Made by a program: the position numbers and the translations under genes. Source: Palleronia marisminoris (GTDB lineage: Bacteria; Pseudomonadota; Alphaproteobacteria; Rhodobacterales; Rhodobacteraceae). Taken from it: a DNA stretch of 64,000 bases. The stretch is from contig NZ_FWFV01000001.1 of NCBI RefSeq assembly GCF_900172315.1, positions 1 through 64,000 on the forward strand, in the 5' to 3' direction. The notes beneath the pieces were generated by a model, which searched no databases, was not told the origin of the DNA, and worked only from the letters and a program-made list of their open reading frames with translations. Every line of letters begins with the position of its first letter. Within the stretch, counting starts at the first letter, position 1. Below are positions 26,757 to 38,042 of this stretch, one piece after another.

Positions 26757-28574
26757 TCAGGCCTTCTTGGCTTCGCGCTTGCGCTCGTGCGGGTCGAGAT
26801 GGCGCTTGCGCAGGCGGATCGCGTTCGGGGTGACCTCGACGAGTTCGTCGTCGTCGATATAGGCGATCGCCTGCTCTAGGCTCATCCGGACCGGCGTCGT
26901 CAGGCGGACCGCTTCATCGGTGCCGCTGGCGCGCACGTTGGTCAGCTGCTTGCCCTTCAGCGGGTTGATCTCGAGGTCGTTGTCGCGGCTGTGCTCGCCC
27001 AGGATCATGCCCTGGTAGACCGCTTCCTGCGCCCCGATGAAGAACTTGCCCCGATCCTCGAGCTTCCACAGCGCATAGGCGACCGAGGTGCCGCTTTCCA
27101 TCGAGATCAGCACGCCCTGCCGACGGCCCGGGATCGGCCCCCGGTGCGGCTGCCAGGAATGGAAGACGCGGTTCAGGATGCCGGTGCCGCGCGTGTCGGT
27201 CAGGAACTCGCCGTGATAGCCGATCAGGCCGCGCGACGGAATCAGCGCCACGATCCGTGTCTTGCCCGCGCCAGCCTGCTTCATCTCGACCAGATCGCCC
27301 TTGCGGGGGCCTGTCAGCTTCTCGATCACCGCGCCGGAATACTCGTCGTCCACGTCGATCGTGGCTTCTTCGATCGGCTCGTGCACCTTTCCGTCGATCT
27401 CGCGCAACAGCACCTGCGGGCGGGAGATCGAAAGCTCGAATCCCTCGCGACGCATGTTCTCGATCAGAACGCCCATCTGCAATTCGCCACGGCCCGAGAC
27501 AACGAAGGCTTCGCCGCCCTCGGTGTCCTCGACCCGGATCGCCACGTTCGACTCGGCTTCGGTCATCAAGCGGTCGCGGATCACCCGTGACTGGACCTTC
27601 TTGCCGTCGCGCCCTGCCAGCGGACTGTCGTTGATGCCGAAGGTGACCGAGATCGTCGGCGGATCGATCGGCTGCGCATGAAGCGGCTCGTCCACGGCCA
27701 GCGCGCAGATCGTGTCCGCCACGGTCGCCTTCTGCATGCCCGAAATCGTGATGATGTCGCCCGCCGCCGCCTCTTCGATATCTGTATATTCGACGCCACG
27801 GAAGGCGCGGATGCGGCTGACGCGGAACTGCTCGATGAGCTGGCCCTGGCGGGACAGCGCCTTGACCGTCGCGCCGGCTTTCAGCTTGCCCGACTCCACC
27901 CGGCCCGTCAGCAACCGACCAAGGAACGGGTCGGCCGAAAGGGTCGTGGCGAGCATGCGGAAGTCTTCGTTCTTCCGCGACTGCTGCCGCGGGGGCGGCA
28001 CGTGGCGGACGATGAGGTTATACAGCGCGTCGAGGCCCTTGCGCGGCCCGTCCAGCTCGGAATCGGCCCAGCCAGAGCGGCCGCTGGCATAGAGATGCGG
28101 GAAGTCGAGTTGGTCCTCGTCCGCGTCGAGCGACGCGAAGAGGTCGAACACCTCGTCGAGGGCCCGGTCGGGCTCGGCGTCGGGCTTGTCGACCTTGTTG
28201 AGCACCACGATCGGACGCAGGCCGAGGGCGAGGGCCTTCGACGTCACGAATTTGGTCTGCGGCATCGGCCCTTCGGCCGCGTCCACAAGCAGGACCACAC
28301 CATCGACCATCGACAGGATACGCTCGACCTCACCGCCGAAATCGGCGTGGCCGGGCGTGTCGACGATGTTGATGCGGGTGTCTTTCCACACGACGCTCGT
28401 GTTCTTGGCGAGGATCGTGATGCCGCGCTCGCGTTCCAGGTCGTTGGAGTCCATCGCGCGCTCGACCACCTGCTGGTTCTCGCGATAGACGCCCGACTGC
28501 TTGAGCAGTTCGTCCACGAGGGTCGTCTTGCCGTGATCGACGTGGGCGATGATGGCGATATTGCGCAGATCCAT
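26757..28574 (-). CDS. typA: Translational GTPase TypA/BipA
   Basis: 605 residues. P-loop [14 protein letters not shown] at about 10-23, switch [28 protein letters not shown] and NKVDKPDAE identify an EF-G-like GTPase. The C-terminal half has the BipA-specific [20 protein letters not shown]. BipA acts on ribosomes, helping 50S assembly at low temperature and stress. It reads as a single gene. Confidence 0.97.
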   Translation of the reverse strand: MDLRNIAIIAHVDHGKTTLVDELLKQSGVYRENQQVVERAMDSNDLERERGITILAKNTSVVWKDTRINIVDTPGHADFGGEVERILSMVDGVVLLVDAAEGPMPQTKFVTSKALALGLRPIVVLNKVDKPDAEPDRALDEVFDLFASLDADEDQLDFPHLYASGRSGWADSELDGPRKGLDALYNLIVRHVPPPRQQSRKNEDFRMLATTLSADPFLGRLLTGRVESGKLKAGATVKALSRQGQLIEQFRVSRIRAFRGVEYTDIEEAAAGDIITISGMQKATVADTICALAVDEPLHAQPIDPPTISVTFGINDSPLAGRDGKKVQSRVIRDRLMTEAESNVAIRVEDTEGGEAFVVSGRGELQMGVLIENMRREGFELSISRPQVLLREIDGKVHEPIEEATIDVDDEYSGAVIEKLTGPRKGDLVEMKQAGAGKTRIVALIPSRGLIGYHGEFLTDTRGTGILNRVFHSWQPHRGPIPGRRQGVLISMESGTSVAYALWKLEDRGKFFIGAQEAVYQGMILGEHSRDNDLEINPLKGKQLTNVRASGTDEAVRLTTPVRMSLEQAIAYIDDDELVEVTPNAIRLRKRHLDPHERKREAKKA

Positions 28575-28674
28575 AAAGCGTCCTTTTCCGAAGGTCGCCG
28601 GCGCATTACCCTGCGCCCGCTCCGATGGGAAGCGGGAAAGCCTCGCGTTACCGTGCGTCCCGGCTTTCGCGGCG

Positions 28675-29004
28675 TCAATGAGCCGCCGTGCCGGAGAAGA
28701 CCTGAATGACCACGATGCCCGACAGAATGAGGGCCATCCCGATCACCGCGGGCAAATCCAGTGGCTGGCGGAACACCAGCCATCCGATCACCGCGATAAA
28801 GAGGATGCCCAGCCCGGACCAGATCGCATAGGCCACGCCAACCGGAATGGTCCGCAGGACATGCGCCAGGAACCAGAAGGCCAGCCCGTAGCCGATCACG
28901 ACCAGAACCGAGGGCAGGGGGCGCGTGAATTGCTGGCTGGCTTGCAGGGCGGAGGTGCCGATCGTTTCTGCAATTACCGCAAGGACGAGATACACATAAG
29001 CCAT
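28675..29004 (-). CDS. SMR-family multidrug efflux protein (EmrE-like)
   Basis: 109 residues with four membrane helices. MAYVYLVLAVIAETIGTSAL carries the proton/substrate-binding Glu13 in helix 1, and AYAIWSGLGILFIAVIGWLV is the conserved helix 3 region. It most resembles EmrE/QacE drug-proton antiporters rather than SugE/Gdx guanidinium exporters, although separating these needs alignment. It lies 12 bp behind the YitT gene, possibly co-transcribed. Confidence 0.88.
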   Translation of the reverse strand: MAYVYLVLAVIAETIGTSALQASQQFTRPLPSVLVVIGYGLAFWFLAHVLRTIPVGVAYAIWSGLGILFIAVIGWLVFRQPLDLPAVIGMALILSGIVVIQVFSGTAAH

Positions 29005-29015
29005 GGCGCGCTCCT

Positions 29016-29618
29016 TCAGGTTGCGACGTAGCGGTCGCGCCGGTGGTTGATTGCGATCACGAAGTTCAGAACCACCGCGCCCAGCAACGACCACAGCACG
29101 ATCGTCCATGGAAAGAGGAAGGCGGCGGCGCTGAAGAGGACAAGGTCGAACAGCAACTGCACGTGACCCGCGCGGAACCCCGACGTGTCTTGTATGAGCA
29201 GAGCCACCACACCGACACCGCCGAGCGATCCGCCGTGGCGGAACAGGGCAAGCAGGCCCGCGCCAGTGAGGGCTCCGAAAATCACTGCGCCGAGGCCCGG
29301 GTTGAGTCGCTCGATCGCGAAGCCCGCTGGAAGAAGTTCGGTCAGCACCGACAGGATCGTGACGGAAATCAAACTCTTGGCGGTGAAGATCGGCCCCAGG
29401 CGGCGCCAGGCCAACCAGTAGAATGGAAGGTTTATCACGAAGAAGACCAAGCCGAAGGACCACCCCGACAGGTACGAGATTACAACGGCCAGCCCCGCTG
29501 TCTGGCCGGTGATCAGCCCGCAGAAGGTCAGGATATGCAATCCCACGGCACATGTGAATGTGCCGAAGGCGATGCCTTGCGCATCATCGAAGAAGCTGTG
29601 CTGAGAGGGTTCGGACAT
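29016..29618 (-). CDS. YitT-family membrane protein
   Basis: 200 residues from ATG 29618, chosen because AGAAGGAC precedes it; an in-frame ATG at 29642 is an alternative. Five or six hydrophobic segments are present. CGLITGQTAGLAVVISYLSG, GPIFTAKSLISV and FGALTGAGLLALFRHGGSLG match the DUF161/YitT repeat. The C-terminal DUF2179 domain of many relatives is absent. Function is unknown; a transport role is possible. Confidence 0.8.
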   Translation of the reverse strand: MSEPSQHSFFDDAQGIAFGTFTCAVGLHILTFCGLITGQTAGLAVVISYLSGWSFGLVFFVINLPFYWLAWRRLGPIFTAKSLISVTILSVLTELLPAGFAIERLNPGLGAVIFGALTGAGLLALFRHGGSLGGVGVVALLIQDTSGFRAGHVQLLFDLVLFSAAAFLFPWTIVLWSLLGAVVLNFVIAINHRRDRYVAT

Positions 29619-29747
29619 GCGTCCTTCTTGCGCCTGCAGCATGGATCGGCAAGCCCCCGGGCTGTGACCTTGAAAGGGACATGGGCCGTCGTGACAGCTT
29701 TGAGAAAGGGACGCACCGGCGAGGGCCGATGCGCCGCCAAGCGATCG

Positions 29748-30959
29748 TCAGCCGAGCGCCTTCTGCAGGTTCGCGTCCACCTTGTCCAGGAACCCTTGCG
29801 TCGTCAGCCAGCGCTGATCCGGGCCGACCAGCAGAGCCAGGTCCTTCGTCATGTCGCCGGATTCGACGGTATCGACGACCGTCTTCTCCAGCTTTTCGGC
29901 GAAGGTCATCAGCTCGGCATTGTCATCCAGCTTGGCGCGGTGGCGCAGGCCGCCGGTCCAAGCGAAGATCGAAGCGACCGAGTTGGTCGAGGTCTGCTTA
30001 CCCTCCTGATGCTGGCGGAAGTGACGGGTGACGGTGCCGTGCGCCGCCTCCGATTCCACGATCTTCCCGTCCGGCGTCATCAGGCGCGAGGTCATCAGGC
30101 CCAGAGACCCGAAGCCCTGCGCGACGGTGTCGGACTGCACGTCGCCGTCGTAGTTCTTGCAGGCCCAGACATAGCCGCCAGACCACTTCATCGAGGACGC
30201 GACCATGTCGTCGATCAGCCGATGCTCGTAATAGATGCCCGCCTCTTCGAACTGGTCCTTGAACTCGGCGTCGAAGATCTCCTGGAACAGGATCATGAAG
30301 CGGCCGTCATAGGTCTTCAGGATCGTGTTCTTGGTCGAAAGATAGACCGGGTAGCCGCGGTTCAGGCCGTAGTTGAACGAGGCGCGGGCGAAGTCGCGGA
30401 TCGAGTCGTCGAGGTTGTACATCCCCATGAACACCCCGGCCGAGGGGGCCTTGTAGACCTCTTCCTCGATCTCGGTGCCGTCCTCGCCCACGAACTTCAT
30501 CGTCAGCGTGCCGGGGCCGGGGAACTTCATGTCGGTGGCGCGGTACTGGTCACCGAAGGCATGGCGACCGATGATGATCGGCTCGGTCCAGCCGGGCACG
30601 AGGCGCGGCACGTTCGAGCAGATGATCGGCTCTCGGAAGACCACGCCGCCCAGGATGTTGCGGATCGTGCCGTTCGGGCTGCGCCACATCTTCTTGAGGT
30701 TGAACTCTTCCACGCGGGCCTCGTCGGGCGTGATCGTGGCGCATTTCACGCCGCAGCCGACCTCCTTGATCTTCTCGGCGGCGTCCACGGTGATCTGGTC
30801 GTCGGTCCGGTCCCGCTCTTCCATGCCGAGGTCGTAGTAGAGCAGATCGACGTCCAGATACGGCAGGATGAGCTTCTGCTTGATGAAATCCCAGATGATC
30901 CGGGTCATCTCGTCTCCGTCGAGCTCGACGATGGGGTTCTCGACCTTGATCTTCGACAT
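29748..30959 (-). CDS. icd: NADP-dependent isocitrate dehydrogenase, dimeric type
   Basis: 403 residues from ATG 30959. The opening [20 protein letters not shown] and later [20 protein letters not shown] and [13 protein letters not shown] match the type II (eukaryote-like) homodimeric NADP-IDH. It turns isocitrate into 2-oxoglutarate with NADPH production. The gene lies directly downstream of an unrelated monomeric isozyme, 64 bp away, with a hairpin in between. Confidence 0.95.
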   Translation of the reverse strand: MSKIKVENPIVELDGDEMTRIIWDFIKQKLILPYLDVDLLYYDLGMEERDRTDDQITVDAAEKIKEVGCGVKCATITPDEARVEEFNLKKMWRSPNGTIRNILGGVVFREPIICSNVPRLVPGWTEPIIIGRHAFGDQYRATDMKFPGPGTLTMKFVGEDGTEIEEEVYKAPSAGVFMGMYNLDDSIRDFARASFNYGLNRGYPVYLSTKNTILKTYDGRFMILFQEIFDAEFKDQFEEAGIYYEHRLIDDMVASSMKWSGGYVWACKNYDGDVQSDTVAQGFGSLGLMTSRLMTPDGKIVESEAAHGTVTRHFRQHQEGKQTSTNSVASIFAWTGGLRHRAKLDDNAELMTFAEKLEKTVVDTVESGDMTKDLALLVGPDQRWLTTQGFLDKVDANLQKALG

Positions 30960-30990
30960 GCTGGATCCTGTCAGTCTGATGGTGGCGGGC

Positions 30991-31006
30991 GCCCCGCGTT
31001 CGGGGC
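30991..31006 (-). terminator. Hairpin between the two isocitrate dehydrogenase genes
   Basis: GCCCCG and CGGGGC pair around a CGTT loop, 18 bp downstream of the monomeric IDH stop and 32 bp before the icd start. There is no T-run, so it may attenuate rather than stop transcription or may protect the message. Confidence 0.4.
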
Positions 31007-31023
31007 ACCCTAAGCGCAACGCG

Positions 31024-33225
<2,202 letters not shown>

Positions 33226-33406
33226 GGAAGCCTCTCGGAAAGGTCGTTTGGGGTTACCCGCCTGTTAGACGATAGCCGCTTCGGCGGAAAGGGAAACTTT
33301 GTATGCCGCTGTATACTGGTATGAGCGGTTGCCGAGCCGTGCGGAACCGCCGAGCGGCGCACAGGTTGGCAGGACAACGTCATCAACAGTTCTCGGAGCC
33401 ACGAAA

Positions 33407-33565
33407 ATGGACATCATCCGCATCATCCTGTCGATCCTCCTGCCGCCGGTCGGCGTCTTTCTGCAGGTCGGGCTGGGCCTGCAGTTCTGGATCAACATCC
33501 TGCTGACCCTGCTTGGCTACATCCCCGGCGTCATCCACGCGATCTGGATCATCGCGCGACGCTGA
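33407..33565 (+). CDS. YqaE/Pmp3-family small membrane protein
   Basis: 52 residues, two membrane helices: [20 protein letters not shown] and [20 protein letters not shown], ending ARR. The [12 protein letters not shown] and GYIPGVIHA motifs identify the UPF0057/Pmp3 proteolipids, which affect membrane potential and salt or stress tolerance. Start follows GGAGCCACGAAA. It stands alone 181 bp from the divergent IDH gene. Confidence 0.92.
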   Translation: MDIIRIILSILLPPVGVFLQVGLGLQFWINILLTLLGYIPGVIHAIWIIARR

Positions 33566-33656
33566 GCGCGCACAACACGTCTATCGTCCTGCGCAATCGA
33601 CCGCGCCTCCGGTATCCCTTAGATCGGCGGCGAATGCATTGATATCAGAGGAATCC

Positions 33657-34250
33657 ATGGCCAACCCGAAAATCATCGTCCTGTTCTACTCCACCTACGG
33701 CACGAACCATAAGGTCGCCCTGAAGGCCGCCGAAGCGGCCGAAGCGGCAGGCGCCGAGGTCCGGCTGCGCAGGATTCGCGAGACTGCGCCGCAAGAGGTC
33801 ATCGACGGCCAGGAGGCCTGGAAAGCGCAGCAGGAGCGCATGGCCGACATCCCCGAGGCGACGCCCGACGACATGGCCTGGGCCGACGGCATATTCGTCT
33901 CCGCTCCCACGCGGTTCGGGGTGGTCTCGAGCCAGGTGCGCGCCTTCTTCGACACGATGGGACCGCTGTGGCAGGAGGGCAAGCTGGTCAACAAGACGAT
34001 CACGGCGACCACTTCGGCCCAGACCCAGCATGGCGGGCACGAGACCACGTTCCTGTCGATCTACATCACCGCGATGCACTGGGGCTGCATCATCGTCGCG
34101 CCCGGTTATTCAGACGGCATCAAGTTCGAGGACGGCGGCAACCCCTACGGCTTCTCGATGGCCGCCGGCGAATGGGGCGAGACGGGCGAGAAGAGCGTCG
34201 CGTTCCAGGCAACCCGGCTGGTCGAGATCACCAAGAAGATCGTCGGCTGA
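33657..34250 (+). CDS. wrbA: NAD(P)H:quinone oxidoreductase, WrbA type
   Basis: 197 residues from ATG 33657, preceded by CAGAGGAATCC. It is flavodoxin-like: [20 protein letters not shown] binds FMN phosphate, and [19 protein letters not shown] and [20 protein letters not shown] are WrbA signatures. WrbA makes two-electron reductions of quinones and protects against redox cycling. Its neighbours, two glutathione transferase-like genes, also suggest stress defence, though they lie on the other strand. Confidence 0.95.
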   Translation: MANPKIIVLFYSTYGTNHKVALKAAEAAEAAGAEVRLRRIRETAPQEVIDGQEAWKAQQERMADIPEATPDDMAWADGIFVSAPTRFGVVSSQVRAFFDTMGPLWQEGKLVNKTITATTSAQTQHGGHETTFLSIYITAMHWGCIIVAPGYSDGIKFEDGGNPYGFSMAAGEWGETGEKSVAFQATRLVEITKKIVG

Positions 34251-34305
34251 GACTAGAACTCGACGACAAGGCGGCGGCGCGTCTGACGTGCCGCCGTCCA
34301 CCTGT

Positions 34306-35001
34306 TCAGACCACGGCGCGCAGGGATTTCTCGATCTGCCCGCCGCACCAGAGGTCGCCATGTTCAGCCTCGGCCAGTCGAAGCAAGGCGGCCTGTTCGG
34401 GCCGTTCGGCGAGCCGGTTCGACAGGGCAGCGATCGCCGGTGCGTTCTCGTCGAGCATCGGGCGCAGCGCGGGGAGCTTCTCGGTCATCACGCCCCACAG
34501 GTTCAACACCACGATATCGGCGACGCCCGGCGCTTCGGTGCCGAGCATGTGGCCGCTCTCTGGCGTCAATCCGTGGCGGCGCCCGGTCTCCTCGAATATC
34601 CGCATCCAGCGGGCGAGGCGGGGAAGGTAGCCGTCCCACGCCTCCTGCGTCCACATCTGCGCGCCGTTGTGCAGCGTGATCTCGTAGAGCACGTCATTGG
34701 CGTCCGCGACGATCTTGTCCGTCAGCGCTGCGCGCGCCTGGTCAGACGGCATACGGTCGTGCTTGCGCCCCAGGTACCCGAGTATCGCCGGCAACTGCGA
34801 CAGGGACAGATCGGCCGCATGGTCGGTAACGACCGGGGGCGCCATGTGCGGCACCGGCTGGGACTGCGGGTCATCCCGCATCAGCGCAGAGACGTCCTCG
34901 GGCGGGCGCTCGTCCCAGGACGAATCCGTCAGCGCCATGAGCGACTTGATGAACGCACCGCGGAACGGCAGCGGCCAGTAGTGGAGCGTGTAGTCGGCCA
35001 T
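34306..35001 (-). CDS. Glutathione S-transferase-like protein
   Basis: 231 residues. The N-terminal thioredoxin-like part begins YTLHYWPLPFRGAFIKSLMA, where GST proteins bind glutathione, though the usual Tyr/Ser/Cys and SNAIL/TRAIL motifs are altered. The helical C-terminal domain contains LGTEAPGVADIVVLNLWGVM, the N-capping box region (normally T/S-x-x-D). Its substrate is unknown. It lies 25 bp behind the start of another GST gene on the same strand. Confidence 0.8.
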   Translation of the reverse strand: MADYTLHYWPLPFRGAFIKSLMALTDSSWDERPPEDVSALMRDDPQSQPVPHMAPPVVTDHAADLSLSQLPAILGYLGRKHDRMPSDQARAALTDKIVADANDVLYEITLHNGAQMWTQEAWDGYLPRLARWMRIFEETGRRHGLTPESGHMLGTEAPGVADIVVLNLWGVMTEKLPALRPMLDENAPAIAALSNRLAERPEQAALLRLAEAEHGDLWCGGQIEKSLRAVV

Positions 35002-35026
35002 CGGGGCATCCCTTGTGGGTGATGCC

Positions 35027-35659
35027 TCAAGCGTAGGAGTAGGGGCCGCCCTTGGCCAGCGCGGCCTGGTAGGCCGGCCGCGCCTGGATCGTGTCCAACC
35101 AAGCCATCGTGGCGGGGCGGCTGCTATCCAGACCGGCGCGCGAGCGTGCGGCTTCGAGCGGGAAACTCATCATCACGTCAACCGCGCTGATCTCCTCGCC
35201 GGCAAACCACGGCCGCTGCGAGAGCTCGCTTTCGACATAGTCGAGATGAACGTCGATCATCGGCTGCACCCGCCGCATCGCCGCCCGACCGAACAGGGGC
35301 ACCCTCGACATCGCCAGCCGCAGCAGAAGCGGCGGCATCATCGACCCCTCGGCGTAGTGCATCCAGAAGCGGAAGCGCAGCCCGTCCTCGTCATCCATCG
35401 GCGCGCCGAGCGTGCCGCCGGCGCGGTCCACGAGGTAGGACAGGATCGCCCCGGACTCGGCGACCACCAGACCCGTCTCGCGATCCTCGATGATCGGCGA
35501 CTTGCCCAGGGGATGGACGCGCTTCAGCTCGTCCGGCGCGAGCATTGTGCGCTTGTCACGCTCGTAGCGCTTCACCTCGTAGGGCAGGCCCAGCTCTTCC
35601 AGCATCCACAGCACGCGCTGCGAGCGGGAGTTCTCGAGGTGGTGGACGATGATCGTCAT
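35027..35659 (-). CDS. Glutathione S-transferase
   Basis: 210 residues. The GST N-terminal fold reads HLENSRSQRVLWMLEELGLP, with HPLGKSPIIED and the glutathione-binding VVAESGAILSYLVD. The C-terminal helical domain contains WFAGEEISAVDVMMSFPLEA, the canonical N-capping motif. It conjugates or reduces electrophiles and peroxides with glutathione. It lies three bases behind the alpha/beta hydrolase gene and before the second GST, forming a three-gene unit. Confidence 0.92.
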   Translation of the reverse strand: MTIIVHHLENSRSQRVLWMLEELGLPYEVKRYERDKRTMLAPDELKRVHPLGKSPIIEDRETGLVVAESGAILSYLVDRAGGTLGAPMDDEDGLRFRFWMHYAEGSMMPPLLLRLAMSRVPLFGRAAMRRVQPMIDVHLDYVESELSQRPWFAGEEISAVDVMMSFPLEAARSRAGLDSSRPATMAWLDTIQARPAYQAALAKGGPYSYA

Positions 35660-35662
35660 GGA

Positions 35663-36316
35663 TCAGCGCGTCGTTTCGGTCAGGCGGCGCTTCACGTAAT
35701 CCTGCACCATGCCGATCATCGGCTCCATGTGCGGGTCCTCGAAGAAGTGGCCGGCACCCTCGATCTCTTCGTGGGTGATGGTGATGCCCTTCTGCTCGTG
35801 CAGCTTGCCGACAAGAGTGTGCGTGTCCTTCGGCGGGGCCACGCGGTCGGCGGTGCCGTTCACGACGAGACCAGAGGAGGGGCAGGGCGCCAAGAATGAG
35901 AAGTCGTACATGTTGGCCGGGGGCGAGACGCTGATGAAGCCCGTGATCTCGGGCCGGCGCATCAGAAGCTGCATCCCGATCCACGCGCCGAACGAGAAGC
36001 CCGCGACCCAGCAATGCTTGGCGTTGGGGTTCAGCGTCTGGAGGTAGTCGAGAGCCGAGGCCGCGTCGGACAGCTCGCCGACGCCCTGGTCGTATTCGCC
36101 CTGGCTGCGCCCGACGCCCCGGAAGTTGAAGCGCAGCACTGTGAAGCCAAGCTGGTGAAAGGCGTAATGCAGGTTATAGACGACGCGGTTGTTCATCGTG
36201 CCGCCGAACTGGGGGTGCGGGTGCAGGATGATGGCAATCGGCGCGTCGGTCTTGCGCTGCGGGTGATAACGGCCTTCTAGGCGACCTTCGGGTCCGGGGA
36301 AAATCACCTCGGGCAT
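35663..36316 (-). CDS. Alpha/beta hydrolase
   Basis: 217 residues. It begins PEVIFPGPEGRLEGRYH and continues IAIILHPHPQFGGTMNNRVV, with LRFNFRGVGRSQGEYDQGVG and the nucleophile elbow VAGFSFGAWIGM (G-F-S-F-G, Ser nucleophile). ADRVAPPKDT carries the likely acid and EIEGAGHFFED the catalytic His. This family is widespread near iscR in Rhodobacteraceae but the substrate is unknown. It is divergent from iscR, sharing a 170-bp control region. Confidence 0.88.
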   Translation of the reverse strand: MPEVIFPGPEGRLEGRYHPQRKTDAPIAIILHPHPQFGGTMNNRVVYNLHYAFHQLGFTVLRFNFRGVGRSQGEYDQGVGELSDAASALDYLQTLNPNAKHCWVAGFSFGAWIGMQLLMRRPEITGFISVSPPANMYDFSFLAPCPSSGLVVNGTADRVAPPKDTHTLVGKLHEQKGITITHEEIEGAGHFFEDPHMEPMIGMVQDYVKRRLTETTR

Positions 36317-36366
36317 GTGCGGCGCTCCGTGTCTGAGACGGGACTAGGGAACCCGGCGTGATCGTG

Positions 36367-36403
36367 TTGACGCGACCGCCGGAAAACCTTAGAACCTTTC
36401 TAA
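36367..36403 (+). promoter_or_regulatory. iscR-suf promoter with overlapping palindromic operator
   Basis: TTGACG at 36367-36372 and TAGAAC at 36390-36395 are 17 bp apart. A perfect inverted repeat TTAGAA-CCT-TTCTAA (36389-36403) covers the -10 element. A dimeric repressor such as IscR bound here would block RNA polymerase, so this is the likely autoregulatory site of the operon. Confidence 0.65.
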
Positions 36404-36486
36404 ATCCGAGCGGGTCAGTGGCCCGCGATCGGAGAACGCAGGTAGCCGCAGGCTGCGCTATCGTCAATGGCTCGGGGGAGATCGCG

Positions 36487-36948
36487 GTGAAGCTCAGCAC
36501 CAAGGGACGCTACGCAATGGTGGCGCTTACGGACCTCGCACTCGCCCCCGGGGACAAGCTGATCTCGCTGGGCGAGCTCTCCAAGCGGCAGAACGTGTCG
36601 CTGGCCTATCTGGAGCAGCTCTTCGTCAAGCTGCGGCGCGCGGGCCTTGTGGAATCGGTGCGGGGGCCGGGCGGGGGATACCGTCTGGCCAGGTCGCCGT
36701 CGGATATCCGCATCTCGGACATCCTCGAAGCGGTGGACGAGACCGTCTCGGCCATGGAGTCGGGGGCCGGCGCAAAGGGCGGGATGTCCGGCACGCGCGC
36801 GCAATCGCTGAACAATCGCCTGTGGGAATCCCTGTCCGCCCATGTCTATGTGTTCCTCCACCAGACGCGCCTGTCGGACGTGACGGGCAACGCTCTGGCC
36901 CCGTGCCCCGCAGTCCCTGCGCTGTTCGAGGTGGTGGACGAAACCTGA
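36487..36948 (+). CDS. iscR: Rrf2-family regulator IscR with a single cysteine
   Basis: 153 residues from a GTG at 36487; family proteins begin KLSTKGRYAM, which fixes the start. The winged HTH reads ISLGELSKRQNVSLAYLEQL and LRRAGLVESVRGPGGGYRLA. Canonical IscR binds a [2Fe-2S] cluster by three cysteines near 92-104, but here that loop reads ESGAGAKGGMSGTRAQ and has none. Only one cysteine remains, in APCPAV near the end. From memory, R. sphaeroides IscR shows the same loss yet still senses iron. It heads the suf operon. Confidence 0.9.
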   Translation: MKLSTKGRYAMVALTDLALAPGDKLISLGELSKRQNVSLAYLEQLFVKLRRAGLVESVRGPGGGYRLARSPSDIRISDILEAVDETVSAMESGAGAKGGMSGTRAQSLNNRLWESLSAHVYVFLHQTRLSDVTGNALAPCPAVPALFEVVDET

Positions 36949-36980
36949 ACCGGCCCGATCGCGGGCCTGCCAGAGGCAAG

Positions 36981-38030
36981 ATGCAGCAGAGGCGCACATA
37001 TCTCGACTGGAACGCCACGGCGCCGCTGCGGCCCGAGGCGCGCGAGGCGATGGTCGCTGCGATGGATCTGGCGGGCAACCCGTCCTCGATCCATGCCGAG
37101 GGGCGTGCGGCGCGGGCCGCAGTAGAGCGCGCGCGCACACAGATCGCCGAGGCGCTTGGCGCGCAGAACGCGGACATCGTCTTCGTTTCGGGCGCGACCG
37201 AAGCCGCGGCGATGGCCTGCGCGGATCGCGGGCTGCTCTGCGCGCCGGTCGAGCACGAGGCCGTGCTGGCGTGGTGCGATCCGTCGCTGCCGGTGGATGC
37301 GCAGGGGCGCGTGACGGTGGCCGAGCCGGGACGCGCGGCGGTGCAGGCCGCGAATTCCGAGACGGGCGTGGTGCAGGACCTGCCGGACGGGTTGGCGGTC
37401 GTTGACGCGACGCAGGCCTTCGGCAAGATCCCCTTCGCCTTCGAATGGTCGGGGGCGGACATGGCCTTCGTCTCGGCGCACAAGATCGGCGGCCCGAAGG
37501 GGATCGGTGCGCTGATCCTCAGGCGCGGCCTCGACATCGCCGCCCGCGCCCGTGGCGGCGGGCAGGAGATGGGACGCCGTGCGGGCACCGAGAATGTGGC
37601 CGCAATCGCAGGCTTCGGCGCGGCGGCCGAGGCGGCGGCGGCGGACCTGGCAGGTGGGGTCTGGAAAGACGTCGCGGCGCGGCGGGACTATTTGGAGTAC
37701 GCGTTGATGCGCGAGGCCTCGGGTCTTATCTGCGTAGGCAAGGACGCGTCCCGGCTGCCGAACACGAGTCTGCTTGTCACGCCCGGCTGGAAGGGCGAGA
37801 CGCAGGTCATGCAGATGGACCTCGCAGGGTTCGCCGTCAGCGCAGGCTCTGCCTGCTCGAGCGGCAAGCTCAGGGGGTCGGGGACATTGGCGGCGATGGG
37901 GATGGACCCCGACGCTGCGGGCTCGGCGATCCGTGTGTCGCTCGGGCCGACGACAACCGATGAGGACGTGAGCCGGTTCGCGGAAGCGTGGCTGCGTCAG
38001 TGGAACAAGCACCGGGCGCGTGCCGCCTGA
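36981..38030 (+). CDS. Cysteine desulfurase, NifS/IscS type
   Basis: 349 residues from ATG 36981, preceded by AGAGGCAAG. It is a class I desulfurase: YLDWNATAPLRPEAREAMV, FVSGATEAAAMA, PLP lysine in SAHKIGGPKGIGALIL, AGTENVAAIAGF and the active cysteine loop SAGSACSSGKL. It removes sulphur from cysteine as a persulfide. It follows iscR and precedes sufB, and the operon also ends with a SufS type, so two desulfurases serve one assembly system. Some segments are shortened compared with the usual length of about 385-400. Confidence 0.92.
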   Translation: MQQRRTYLDWNATAPLRPEAREAMVAAMDLAGNPSSIHAEGRAARAAVERARTQIAEALGAQNADIVFVSGATEAAAMACADRGLLCAPVEHEAVLAWCDPSLPVDAQGRVTVAEPGRAAVQAANSETGVVQDLPDGLAVVDATQAFGKIPFAFEWSGADMAFVSAHKIGGPKGIGALILRRGLDIAARARGGGQEMGRRAGTENVAAIAGFGAAAEAAAADLAGGVWKDVAARRDYLEYALMREASGLICVGKDASRLPNTSLLVTPGWKGETQVMQMDLAGFAVSAGSACSSGKLRGSGTLAAMGMDPDAAGSAIRVSLGPTTTDEDVSRFAEAWLRQWNKHRARAA

Positions 38031-38042
38031 AAGGAGACCGAC

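Noticed and set aside
28675-29553. A longer 292-codon minus frame that contains the SMR pump
   Set aside because: Its first part is out of frame with, and overlaps, the YitT gene. The real SMR start is the ATG at 29004.
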